NCBI RefSeq assembly: GCF_009796845.1
Contig: NZ_CP047025.1
Coordinates: 1,302,001 to 1,366,000 of the forward strand
DNA from: Cobetia sp. L2A1
GTDB taxonomy: Bacteria > Pseudomonadota > Gammaproteobacteria > Pseudomonadales > Halomonadaceae
Reading direction: 5' to 3'
DNA: 64,000 nt
This document shows positions 56,911-64,000 of the stretch, piece by piece (the first letter of the stretch is position 1; every line of letters begins with the position of its first letter). The notes beneath the pieces are model-generated. The model worked only from the letters and a program-made list of their open reading frames with translations, was not told the origin of the DNA and searched no databases. The position numbers and the translations under genes were made by a program.

Positions 56911-57612
56911 TCAACGCGCACGCACAGTGCGCTTCTCAATGCGTTTCTCGAATGTCCCCAAAATGACACGGTCGACGTAGATGCCGGGCGTATGGACGTC
57001 AGCTGGGTCCAGCTCGCCGGGTTCCACCAGCTCTTCCACTTCTACCACGGTGATCTTGCCGGCGGTTGCAGCGAGCGGATTGAAGTTGCGTGCAGTATGA
57101 CGATAGACGACGTTGCCGTAGCGATCTGCCTTCCAAGCCTTGACGATGGCAAAGTCACCCTTGATGGCCTCTTCGAGAATGTAGGGGCGACCGTCAAATT
57201 CACGCACTTCCTTGCCTTCACCGATGGGGGTGCCGTAACCGGTGGCAGTGAAGAAGGCAGGAATGCCAGCGCCGCCAGCCCGCATCTTCTCTGCCAGCGT
57301 GCCTTGCGGGGTAAGGATGACTTCCAGCTCACCATTCAGCAGCTGTTTCTCGAACAGGGCATTCTCACCTACGTAGGAGGCGATCATGGTCTTGATCTGC
57401 CGGTCTTCCAGCAGCACACCAAGACCGAAGCCGTCGACGCCACAGTTGTTGGATACCACGGTCAGATCCTTGACGGCGAGACGCTTGATCTCCTGGATCA
57501 AATTCTCGGGGATGCCGCACAGCCCGAAGCCACCGGCGATTACCGTCATGCCATCTTGCAAGCCAGCCATGGCATCAGCGTAGCTGGTCACCACCTTGTT
57601 GAATCCTGCCAT
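56911..57612 (-). CDS. scoA: 3-oxoacid CoA-transferase subunit A
   Basis: A 233-residue A subunit with the CoA-binding [13 protein letters not shown] motif, [15 protein letters not shown] and [22 protein letters not shown] precedes the ATG at 57612. First gene of the scoAB pair, divergent from a LysR regulator 264 bp away, which probably controls ketone-body use. Confidence 0.93.
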   Translation of the reverse strand: MAGFNKVVTSYADAMAGLQDGMTVIAGGFGLCGIPENLIQEIKRLAVKDLTVVSNNCGVDGFGLGVLLEDRQIKTMIASYVGENALFEKQLLNGELEVILTPQGTLAEKMRAGGAGIPAFFTATGYGTPIGEGKEVREFDGRPYILEEAIKGDFAIVKAWKADRYGNVVYRHTARNFNPLAATAGKITVVEVEELVEPGELDPADVHTPGIYVDRVILGTFEKRIEKRTVRAR

Positions 57613-57876
57613 GCGAATCTCCTTGAGCGTATTGTAGTATTTGAAGCCATGTCGACATGCCGGGATGCTTGAGTTGTTATCCCAGTCCACAAGAGGATGA
57701 GTTCATCATTGCCGACAAAAGAGAGGCTGTATATATTTGCATAGGTTTGTTTTTCAGATGAATTGATAAGTTATGCTGATTAGTCCATAGGTCTGAGACG
57801 ATTTTTGATCTCCTTTCCCCGCGGGATAATGCGCCAAGTATCTGCTTCTGTTGTTTTCCCCTGATGAGGAGTATGC

Positions 57877-58785
57877 ATGACACTCAAGCAGCTACGGGCC
57901 TTTGTGGCTGTCGCCCGTACCTTGTCATTTGTCGACGCCGGTACGCTAGTGCATCTCTCGCAGCCAGCCTTGTCACTGGCGGTCAAGAATCTTGAGGAAT
58001 CGCTGGGCGGACGGCTATTTCAGCGCTCCACTCGGCAGGTCAGTTTGACACCAGAAGGGCGCGCATTCTTCCCGCTCGCCCGACGGTTACTGTCGGATTG
58101 GGAGCATGCTGAAGATGAGATGCGTCAGCGCTTCAGTCTCGGCCGCGGACGTGTGGCGCTGGCTGCCATGCCGACCTTTGCCGGTAATGCATTGCCCAGT
58201 GTTCTGACCGCTTTTCGACAACAGTTTCCCGAAATCACTATCGAGGTGAATGATGTGATTGCCGAGGAAGTGGTGGAGCGCGTCACTGATGGACGAGTTG
58301 AGCTGGGCATCAGCTTTGACCCTGGCGTACGCGAGGACCTGATTTTTGAGCTGCTCTTCGAGGACCGCTATGTCGCCATCATTCCCCCCGGGCATGCACT
58401 GCTGGAATTGAATCCCCAGTCCATCGATTGGGCACAGCTGCTGAAGGAAGATTTCATTACCCTGCAACGGCCTTCGGGTGTCCGTCACATGCTGGAGCAG
58501 CGTCTGGCTGAAGCAGGTCTGGGACTGGCGGTAGCCTTTGAAACCCACCAGCTGGTGACGTGTGGGCGAATGGTGGCGGAAGGTTTGGGAGTCAGTGCCG
58601 TACCCGCAATGAGTGCCGCTCAGATGGCCGCACTGGGGTGTCACTGCCTGTGCCTGGAAGGCCCCGTTATCCATCAGAAAGTGGGTGTGATACGTCGTCG
58701 CCGTCATGAGCTGTCCGTTGCAGTGCAAGCCATGCTCGATACGTTACGCGCACGCTATCCGAATGCCAGCCACTCGAGCGTTTAG
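57877..58785 (+). CDS. LysR-family transcriptional regulator
   Basis: A 302-residue LysR regulator: MTLKQLRAFVAVARTLSFVDAGTLVHLSQPALSLAVKNLEES-type helix-turn-helix at residues 1-60 and a substrate-binding domain of the CbbR/CynR-like type. Divergent from scoAB, its likely target. Its stop overlaps the convergent AlkB-like gene by four bases. Confidence 0.88.
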   Translation: MTLKQLRAFVAVARTLSFVDAGTLVHLSQPALSLAVKNLEESLGGRLFQRSTRQVSLTPEGRAFFPLARRLLSDWEHAEDEMRQRFSLGRGRVALAAMPTFAGNALPSVLTAFRQQFPEITIEVNDVIAEEVVERVTDGRVELGISFDPGVREDLIFELLFEDRYVAIIPPGHALLELNPQSIDWAQLLKEDFITLQRPSGVRHMLEQRLAEAGLGLAVAFETHQLVTCGRMVAEGLGVSAVPAMSAAQMAALGCHCLCLEGPVIHQKVGVIRRRRHELSVAVQAMLDTLRARYPNASHSSV

Positions 58786-59537
58786 CGCGAGGGCGTCAGT
58801 AGCTGTCGATAGGTCAGGCTAATGCGCAGGCCATCCAGCTTGCGTGGGGGTAGCGCGTGATGCAGGCGGTCCTGGCAGCCGCGACCCATTACCAACAGCG
58901 AGCCATGTGGCAGCCATAGATTGAAGGCTGGCGAATCAGCATAAGGACTACGCGGATGTCCCTTGAAGCGTAGTGGACGCATCTGTCCCAGTGAGATGGC
59001 CAGCACGACAGGACGATCGCCTAGCTCTGGCTCGTTGTCGCTGTGCCAGCCCATGCGGTCATCGCCATTGGCGTAGCGATTGGCCAGCAGGCTGTTGAAG
59101 GATGCGTTGATACGCGGCTCGATACGCACTTTCTGATCTGACTGAACGCCGAGTTCATCATTGATCGCCCGCCGAGATAACTCACCAAGATGCCAGGCCA
59201 CCGGTAGCCACGGTGTCGGCTCGAACAAGCTGCCGGAGTAGCGATAACGAGCCCCTATATCCCCCATCCACACTTGTCGGCGCGGGATGGGGTGAGTCTG
59301 CCCATGCACGCTCAGACTAGGGCGTTGCCAGTCGAGAGTGCCTTCCAGCGTGGTAAACGCCTGATCGGCTTGTAGCGGTGTCAGTGCTTGCGGTTTGAGG
59401 TATAGCGGATGCAGCGGATGACGATACCAGCCGTGGGCGAGCATCTGCCAGTCTTCAGGCAGCTGCTGAGAGGCGCTTGAAGCCAGCGGATTCAGGTGTG
59501 CCGCGAACAGATCATCGGTAAGAGCGGGTGTCTTCAT
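58782..59537 (-). CDS. AlkB-like 2-oxoglutarate/Fe(II) dioxygenase
   Basis: A 251-residue protein of the AlkB (ALKBH2/3-like) group. Iron ligands are in MGWHSDNEPELG (His and Asp) and RLHHALPP (distal His); RISLTYR supplies the 2-oxoglutarate arginine, and NSLLANRYANGDDRMGWHSDNE is the canonical order. Members remove alkyl groups from nucleic acid bases by oxidation. The ATG at 59537 fits better than an upstream TTG. Convergent with the LysR gene, stops overlapping by four bases. Confidence 0.9.
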   Translation of the reverse strand: MKTPALTDDLFAAHLNPLASSASQQLPEDWQMLAHGWYRHPLHPLYLKPQALTPLQADQAFTTLEGTLDWQRPSLSVHGQTHPIPRRQVWMGDIGARYRYSGSLFEPTPWLPVAWHLGELSRRAINDELGVQSDQKVRIEPRINASFNSLLANRYANGDDRMGWHSDNEPELGDRPVVLAISLGQMRPLRFKGHPRSPYADSPAFNLWLPHGSLLVMGRGCQDRLHHALPPRKLDGLRISLTYRQLLTPSR

Positions 59538-59609
59538 TTCGCGAGCTTGCCAGAGCAGCATTGTGCTGGGCAAGCCCCTGATGCCAAAAGGCTTGGCGAG
59601 ACAGCTGCG

Positions 59610-60158
59610 CTAGCGTGCCAGACTTTCAAAGCTCAGGATCGCAACCTCTGCCAGGCCCAGTCCGAGTAGCGCGCCGGCGAGTACATCGCTGACGTAATGC
59701 AGCCCCAGAATCACGCGAGATAGCGCAATCAGTAGTGCCAGTGGTGTCACGACGACGGCCAATTCTGGCACCTGTTGGGCGCTCAGGCTGGCAAACAGTG
59801 TGGCATGCAGGGTATGGCCGCTAGGGAAGCTGTAGCGATCCAGCGGTGGCATGGTGCAGTTGATGGTGTTGAAAGTAATGAAAGGGCGTTCGCGACACAG
59901 TCGCGTCTTCAGTGCGCGGTAAAGCAAGGCTCCCGCACCGGCCGCGAGGCCGAATTCCAGTAATAACCAGCCACCCAAGGCATGGTGAAACGGCAGACTC
60001 AGTGTCAGCAGCAGCCATGCTGGCCAGTCGCCGAGTCGCGAGACCGCTCTAAATAGCGCCAATACTGGCCGAAACAGCGCCAGACGAGCGACCTGTCGAC
60101 ACAGGCGCCATTCCAGCAGATCCAGTCGTTCAAAGACGAGAAGGTTGCGATCGTGCAT
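59610..60158 (-). CDS. PAP2-family membrane phosphatase
   Basis: A 182-residue membrane protein with all three PAP2 motifs: KTRLCRERPF, the PSGH motif in SFPSGHTLHA and SRVILGLHYVSDV. Such enzymes remove phosphate from phosphatidic acid, undecaprenyl diphosphate or similar lipids. Its start lies 29 bases inside the upstream glycosyltransferase gene, so they are co-translated. The pairing suggests phosphatidate-to-diacylglycerol conversion feeding glycolipid synthesis. Confidence 0.9.
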   Translation of the reverse strand: MHDRNLLVFERLDLLEWRLCRQVARLALFRPVLALFRAVSRLGDWPAWLLLTLSLPFHHALGGWLLLEFGLAAGAGALLYRALKTRLCRERPFITFNTINCTMPPLDRYSFPSGHTLHATLFASLSAQQVPELAVVVTPLALLIALSRVILGLHYVSDVLAGALLGLGLAEVAILSFESLAR

Positions 60159-61287
60159 GGGGTTTTTCCTCGGCGTGGCGCAGGCAGGCGAGAAAGCCAT
60201 CGGCGATACGGCTCCAGCCTAGCGGTTCGACGCGCACACGCGCAGCGCGTCCCAGACGAGCGATGCGGGCCGGCCGCTGGCAGACCTCCACCGCCTGTTC
60301 GATGAAGCGCTCGGGCTGCGTGCAAGGTGCTAGCAGCCCCTGATGATCATCACGAATCACTTCTCCTGCTGCAGCGTAGTCAAAGGCGATGACGGCTAGC
60401 CCACTGGCCATGGCTTCCAGGACAACGTTGCCGAAGGTTTCCGAGAGCGAAGGAAACACGAATAGATCCGCGCTGGCATAGTGGGCGGCAAGGGCTTCGT
60501 CAGTCTGAAAGCCGGCAAAGATGGCCTCCGGTAAGCGCTGTTGCAATCGTTCGCGAAGCGGGCCATCACCGACCAGCACCAGTACGAGGTCTGGCTGAAC
60601 GGTTTGCATGGCATCGTAGGTACGAATCAGCAGCTCGATATTCTTCTCGGCAGCCAAGCGGCCCACGTAGAGTGCGACAGGCTGTTGAGAGCTGACTCCC
60701 CACTGTTGACGGAGTATCTCGCTGCGATGGCTCGGCGAGAAGCGGGCGCAGTCAAGGCCACGTCCCACAACCTGTACATGCTGAAAACCCTGTTGGATGA
60801 GGTTGTCGGCCTGAGCACGTGTCGGGACGAGCGTCATGCGTGCGGCATTATGGAATCGGCGCAAGCCATACCGCACCAGCGGGCGAAGTGCCTTGAGGTG
60901 ATAGTGAGTGCTGTATTGATCGAAGTTGGTATGGAAGCCGGCGACCACCGGTAGGCCCAGGCGGCGTGCTACCAGTAGTGCGCTGATACCAAGCGGGCCT
61001 TCCGTCGCGATATAGACCACGGTGGGGCGATAACGGCGCCATAGCTGCATCAGGCGATGAGGCGCGGGAACGCCAATTTGAACAGTATCGTAGCCGGGGA
61101 GGCGGAAGCCACGTACTTGTAGCTCTTGCTGAACACGTGGCTCATGGCTGCCATCACGCGTGGCAGGACGGATGAGTTGAAGCTCACAGCCGCGCGCGAT
61201 GAGATTCTCGCACAGATGGCTCAGAGTATGAGCCACGCCATTGATCTCCGGATGCCAGGTTTCACTGACGAAGGCAATGCGCTCCAT
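60130..61287 (-). CDS. GT4-family glycosyltransferase
   Basis: A 385-residue GT-B fold enzyme. The N-terminus is IAFVSETWHPEINGVAHTLSHL, typical of bacterial GT4 mannosyl/glucosyl transferases acting on lipids, then GFHTNFDQYS, the domain linker YVGRLAAEKNIELLI, and the C-terminal donor site SLSETFGNVVLEAMASGLAVIAFDYAA (EX7E). The ribosome-binding site is poor. The overlapping PAP2 gene suggests a glycolipid pathway, for example phosphorus-saving lipid replacement; substrates are not readable. Confidence 0.87.
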   Translation of the reverse strand: MERIAFVSETWHPEINGVAHTLSHLCENLIARGCELQLIRPATRDGSHEPRVQQELQVRGFRLPGYDTVQIGVPAPHRLMQLWRRYRPTVVYIATEGPLGISALLVARRLGLPVVAGFHTNFDQYSTHYHLKALRPLVRYGLRRFHNAARMTLVPTRAQADNLIQQGFQHVQVVGRGLDCARFSPSHRSEILRQQWGVSSQQPVALYVGRLAAEKNIELLIRTYDAMQTVQPDLVLVLVGDGPLRERLQQRLPEAIFAGFQTDEALAAHYASADLFVFPSLSETFGNVVLEAMASGLAVIAFDYAAAGEVIRDDHQGLLAPCTQPERFIEQAVEVCQRPARIARLGRAARVRVEPLGWSRIADGFLACLRHAEEKPHARSQPSRL

Positions 61288-61364
61288 GACGTCTCCCTAT
61301 GTGGCAATGAATCCAAGTATTGGCCAGCAGGGTGACGACGACATAACAATCAGATGACGAGGCG

Positions 61365-61398
61365 ATGACACCCGAGCCTGATAAGGTCCGGGTGTCAT
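61365..61398. other. Strong hairpin between the lipoprotein and glycosyltransferase genes
   Basis: ATGACACCCG (61365-61374) pairs with CGGGTGTCAT (61389-61398), with CCT/AGG pairing inside. No T run in either direction. It may end or thin out transcription of the lipoprotein gene before the next unit. Confidence 0.5.
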
Positions 61399-61433
61399 GA
61401 GAGGGTATGGCTTGTCTCGCAAGGCTAACAACC

Positions 61434-62351
61434 TTAGCGTTTTTCGAGGATGTCGCGTGGATTGATGGGCTTGCCACCATGACGTACATCGAAGAGCAGC
61501 TCGTTCTGGCCAGCATGGTCACGTGCGACACGGCATAGCGGCGTGCCTGGTGCTACCTGCTGACCTACCTTGACCAGAATCTCACCGCATTGTGCCAGTA
61601 CGCTCTGCAGATTGCCGGAGTGGTGAATGATGACCACATTCCCCAGCTGCCGCATGGTATCGGCGAAGCGTACCTGGCCCTTGGCTGGGGCACTTGCGAC
61701 GCTATTGGTTCCGGTACGAATCTGCATCGGCGCGAGCTGCCCGTTGTTGTTGGTGCCAAATTCACGTACCACCTGACCAGTGGCAGGCCAGCGCCACAGT
61801 TGCCTCGGCTTCTTCAAGGGGCCAGGGTCGGGCCGCGCGACAAGGCTACCGGCACTGGCGCGCCCGATGGGAGCACTGCGACTTGGCCCGCCGTTGAGAG
61901 GTACCGAGATAAGCACACCTACTTTCAGGTCATTGGGATTCAGTCCCGTGTTGGCTGCCAGGATACGCTGAGGGCTAGCGCCGAAGTAGCGGCCGACCTT
62001 GGAGTAAGTATCACCAGGCCGCAACTGATAGCGATAGGGGCCACCAGAAGGCGCCCTCTCGCTGGCAGTGGGCACCAGAATGCGCTGGCCTACCTTGAGA
62101 TCTCGAATCTTGACGCCGGGATTGAAGCGCGTCAGTCGCAACAAGGGGATATCGGCATCACGTGCGATCTTGCCCAGCGTATCGCCTTGCTGGATGGTGA
62201 CCCACTGGCCTGCCGGTGAGCCTGAGTAGCTGCCTGTTGCACAGCCGCTAAGCCACAGTGACAGGCACACGAGCCCCAGCCAGCGAAGAGCGTCGCAGAG
62301 AGAAGGGAATGTAAAAGCGCGATCACCGTCGTGGACGGTTTCAGTGTTCAT
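61434..62351 (-). CDS. LysM and degenerate LytM (M23-like) lipoprotein, NlpD-like
   Basis: A 305-residue predicted lipoprotein. The lipobox LSLWLSGC places the lipidated Cys at residue 37. Two LysM repeats follow (about 48-95, starting WVTIQQGDTLGKIARDADIP, and about 105-155, YQLRPGDTYSKVGRYFGASP), then a LytM-like domain near 195-305. The zinc ligands of active M23 peptidases are missing: the first His and Asp positions do not match, and the HxH site reads LLFDVR. So it is likely an amidase activator of the NlpD/EnvC type, not a peptidase. No rpoS adjoins, unlike true nlpD. Start overlaps the upstream gene stop by 11 bases. Confidence 0.82.
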   Translation of the reverse strand: MNTETVHDGDRAFTFPSLCDALRWLGLVCLSLWLSGCATGSYSGSPAGQWVTIQQGDTLGKIARDADIPLLRLTRFNPGVKIRDLKVGQRILVPTASERAPSGGPYRYQLRPGDTYSKVGRYFGASPQRILAANTGLNPNDLKVGVLISVPLNGGPSRSAPIGRASAGSLVARPDPGPLKKPRQLWRWPATGQVVREFGTNNNGQLAPMQIRTGTNSVASAPAKGQVRFADTMRQLGNVVIIHHSGNLQSVLAQCGEILVKVGQQVAPGTPLCRVARDHAGQNELLFDVRHGGKPINPRDILEKR

Positions 62352-63243
62352 CAATGTCATTTCCTGCTCGTGACAATCGGGCATCCTTGTCCTTCCAGAC
62401 CTGGTTGAGCCATTGCTGGAAGCGCTCGCGATAGGCGGCGTCCGCATGATAATTCCCGCTCAGCATCCAGGATTCCAGTGGACGCTGCACGATAGCGACG
62501 CTGACATCGCCACCCTGTCCACACAGAAACTCCCAAAAACTGGCGCTAGCATAGCGATAATCGAGGGTAGCATCGAGAATGCCGGACAGTCGGTCGCCAA
62601 GAATATTGATTACCTGAGCACTGCCCCCAGCACGCGGCCTGAGTAGCTGAGTGAACGGGCTTTGTTGCTCATCATGCTTTGTTGGCGTGAAGCGCGTGCC
62701 TTCAACAAAGTTGAAGATTGCCATCGGGGCCTGACGTGCTCGCTCGCAGATACGGCGTGTTGCCTCGCGGTCACGGGCTGCCAGGCGCGGATTTCCTGCC
62801 AGCCTTTCACGGCTATAGCGACGCATGAACGGAAATTCTAGCGCCCACCAGGCCAAACCAATCACCGGCACCCAAATCAGTTCTTGCTTAAGGAAGAATT
62901 TGGGCATTGGCGTTCGACGATGCAGCGCGTATTGCAACACGAAAATATCGGTCCAACTACGGTGATTGGCAATCACCAACCACCAGCGCCGACGCGCCGT
63001 CCCGTCCTTCAACGCGTCAGGCACGCTGACATGCCAGCGCGGGCGTATCCAGGCATGAATCCACAGATTATTGGTGCCAATCCAGCCCATGGCGAGATAG
63101 TTCAACCCTTCCAGCAGGTGCAGCTGTAAGCGGCGTGAAGGGGCAATCAGCTTGATCAACGCCAACAGGTATAACGGCGTCGCCCAGAACAGAGTGTTGA
63201 TGATCAGAAATAGCAGGCTGATGACACCTCTGATACTCGACAT
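62341..63243 (-). CDS. YihG-like 1-acyl-glycerol-3-phosphate acyltransferase
   Basis: A 300-residue membrane acyltransferase with motif I NHRSWTD, motif III FVEGTRFT and two N-terminal hydrophobic segments, as in E. coli YihG (310). It makes phosphatidic acid from lysophosphatidic acid. AAGGAG precedes the ATG at 63243. Its stop overlaps the next gene start, so the lipoprotein is co-translated. Confidence 0.88.
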   Translation of the reverse strand: MSSIRGVISLLFLIINTLFWATPLYLLALIKLIAPSRRLQLHLLEGLNYLAMGWIGTNNLWIHAWIRPRWHVSVPDALKDGTARRRWWLVIANHRSWTDIFVLQYALHRRTPMPKFFLKQELIWVPVIGLAWWALEFPFMRRYSRERLAGNPRLAARDREATRRICERARQAPMAIFNFVEGTRFTPTKHDEQQSPFTQLLRPRAGGSAQVINILGDRLSGILDATLDYRYASASFWEFLCGQGGDVSVAIVQRPLESWMLSGNYHADAAYRERFQQWLNQVWKDKDARLSRAGNDIDEH

Positions 63244-63429
63244 GCATGACTCCTTCATCATATCGCGCCATCGTAATTCACCGGCGAGTGGAAGCCCACC
63301 CCGTAGCTACAGATGGGAGCAACGTATCGTTGCGTCCATTGAACGCACCGCAGGTCGAATGGTGGCTCTCTGCGCCGTGTGCTGTCATGTAGGTGCTGGC
63401 TATTTTGCCAGTCGATACGACATCGAGAA

Positions 63430-63452
63430 GGTCTGCTCATGATGAGCAGACC
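63430..63452. promoter_or_regulatory. Perfect palindrome upstream of nhaD
   Basis: GGTCTGCTCAT and ATGAGCAGACC, 11-base arms around a single G, 60 bp before the nhaD start. With no T run it looks more like a dimer binding site than a terminator, though a hairpin role is possible. Confidence 0.5.
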
Positions 63453-63511
63453 AGTTTACGCACTGCCAAATCGCGGTCGCGCAGGGCGACAACTCAGGGA
63501 GCAAGAGTGAC

Positions 63512-64000
63512 ATGTGGTTGCAGATATTATTAGTGGGGCTGGCGTTGGCTGCCTTCGTGCTGATCGCGATCGAAGATGTGATTCATCTTAACAAGGCCAA
63601 GACGACTCTGCTGCTGGGGACGTTTAGCTGGTTGCTGTTGTTCATCTTCGGACCGATGGCTTTGAAGGTAGACGACGTGGCGGAGGCGCTGAACGAAAAT
63701 CTGCTGGAGATCGCCACTCTATGGCTTTTCCTGATGGCCGCCATGACCTTTGTCGCGTACTTGAATGCCAAGGGTCTCATCGCCAATCTGATCTATCGTT
63801 TATTGCCCAAGCGGATTGGAGAGCGAGGGTTGCTCTATCTAACCGGCACTTTTGCTTTTGCCTTCTCATCGTTGGCGGACAACATCACTGCCACGTTGGT
63901 GTCGCTGACGCTTGTGCTGTCACTGGGATTGCCACCTAAAAAGACACTTCGCTTCGCGGTGCTCGCGGTGTTCGCGGTCAACTCTGGCGGTGTGGCGCTG
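63512..64000 (+). CDS. nhaD: NhaD-type Na+/H+ antiporter (5' part, runs off the window)
   Basis: The first 163 residues are in the window. They show a membrane protein with the NhaD/ion-transporter pattern: LLVGLALAAFVLIAIEDVIHLNKAKTTLLLG, ENLLEIATLWLFLMAAMTFVAYLNA and the ion-site region FAFSSLADNITATLVSLTL with the DNITA motif. NhaD exports Na+ or Li+ in exchange for protons in marine and halophilic bacteria. CAGGGAG precedes the ATG. Truncated only by the window end. Confidence 0.88.
   Translation, partial: MWLQILLVGLALAAFVLIAIEDVIHLNKAKTTLLLGTFSWLLLFIFGPMALKVDDVAEALNENLLEIATLWLFLMAAMTFVAYLNAKGLIANLIYRLLPKRIGERGLLYLTGTFAFAFSSLADNITATLVSLTLVLSLGLPPKKTLRFAVLAVFAVNSGGVAL

Noticed and set aside
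61434..62351. Active M23 metallopeptidase
   Set aside because: The zinc ligand positions, including the HxH site, are not conserved, so it is called an amidase-activator-type protein.

Overview
The window reads as ordinary chromosome of a marine or halophilic gammaproteobacterium, most likely a Halomonadaceae member (Cobetia or Halomonas type). This rests on gene content: a NhaD Na+/H+ antiporter, many solute-binding-protein transporters for polyols, glycerol and polyamine-like compounds, orphan TRAP binding proteins, DsdA, a Prx-Grx fusion, a Pmp3 protein, and GC-rich codon use. It is an inference, since no database search was possible. Almost every gene belongs to a recognisable family. The exception in base composition is the AT-rich stretch at about 160-1200.

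Layout. 1-5.1 kb: a tRNA-Gly(CCC) gene, an AT-rich island with an HNH-like zinc protein split by a -1 frameshift at a perfect slippery heptamer, a HIT protein, two tandem orphan TRAP binding proteins and a Yip1-family membrane protein. 5.4-17.3 kb: a SorC-type regulator followed by a long polyol operon. It encodes a binding protein, two permeases, an ATPase, a HAD phosphatase, an SDR polyol dehydrogenase, a P-loop kinase, mannitol 2-dehydrogenase and xylulokinase. Together these should import mannitol, sorbitol and arabitol and convert them to fructose, xylulose and their phosphates. 17.3-19.5 kb: an aldo-keto reductase (Gpr/YghZ type) divergent from a LysR regulator. 19.6-25.3 kb: glycolate oxidase glcDEFG, divergent from glcC, with two identical operator-like palindromes between them. 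25.4-31.9 kb: a YqaA-type membrane protein, D-serine dehydratase, a candidate small RNA, a CBS protein, a Lpd/GarA-like reductase beside a Prx-Grx hybrid peroxidase, a small acidic protein preceded by a CACAG tandem repeat, and Pmp3.

32.2-36.8 kb: a four-gene PotABCD-like ABC transporter. 36.9-48.1 kb: an AcoR-like sigma-54 activator divergent from a glycerol ABC transporter operon (glpSTPQU...V). A candidate sigma-54 promoter lies just ahead of glpS, and five helically phased TGTTCA boxes lie upstream of it. A predicted secreted beta-helix protein is inserted between glpU and glpV. 48.1-55.1 kb: the glycine cleavage genes are split into gcvP/gcvH on one strand and alsT/gcvT on the other. 55.3-64 kb: a cold-shock protein, 3-oxoacid CoA-transferase scoAB with a divergent LysR regulator, an AlkB-like dioxygenase, a PAP2 phosphatase overlapping a GT4 glycosyltransferase, a degenerate LytM lipoprotein overlapping a YihG-like acyltransferase, and the 5' part of nhaD.

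The least ordinary signals are the sigma-54/TGTTCA control region of the glycerol transporter with its beta-helix insertion, the frameshifted HNH-like gene, and the orphan terminator at 27.7 kb. I see no CRISPR array, insertion sequence or rRNA gene. All start sites were chosen by eye from ribosome-binding sites and family length.
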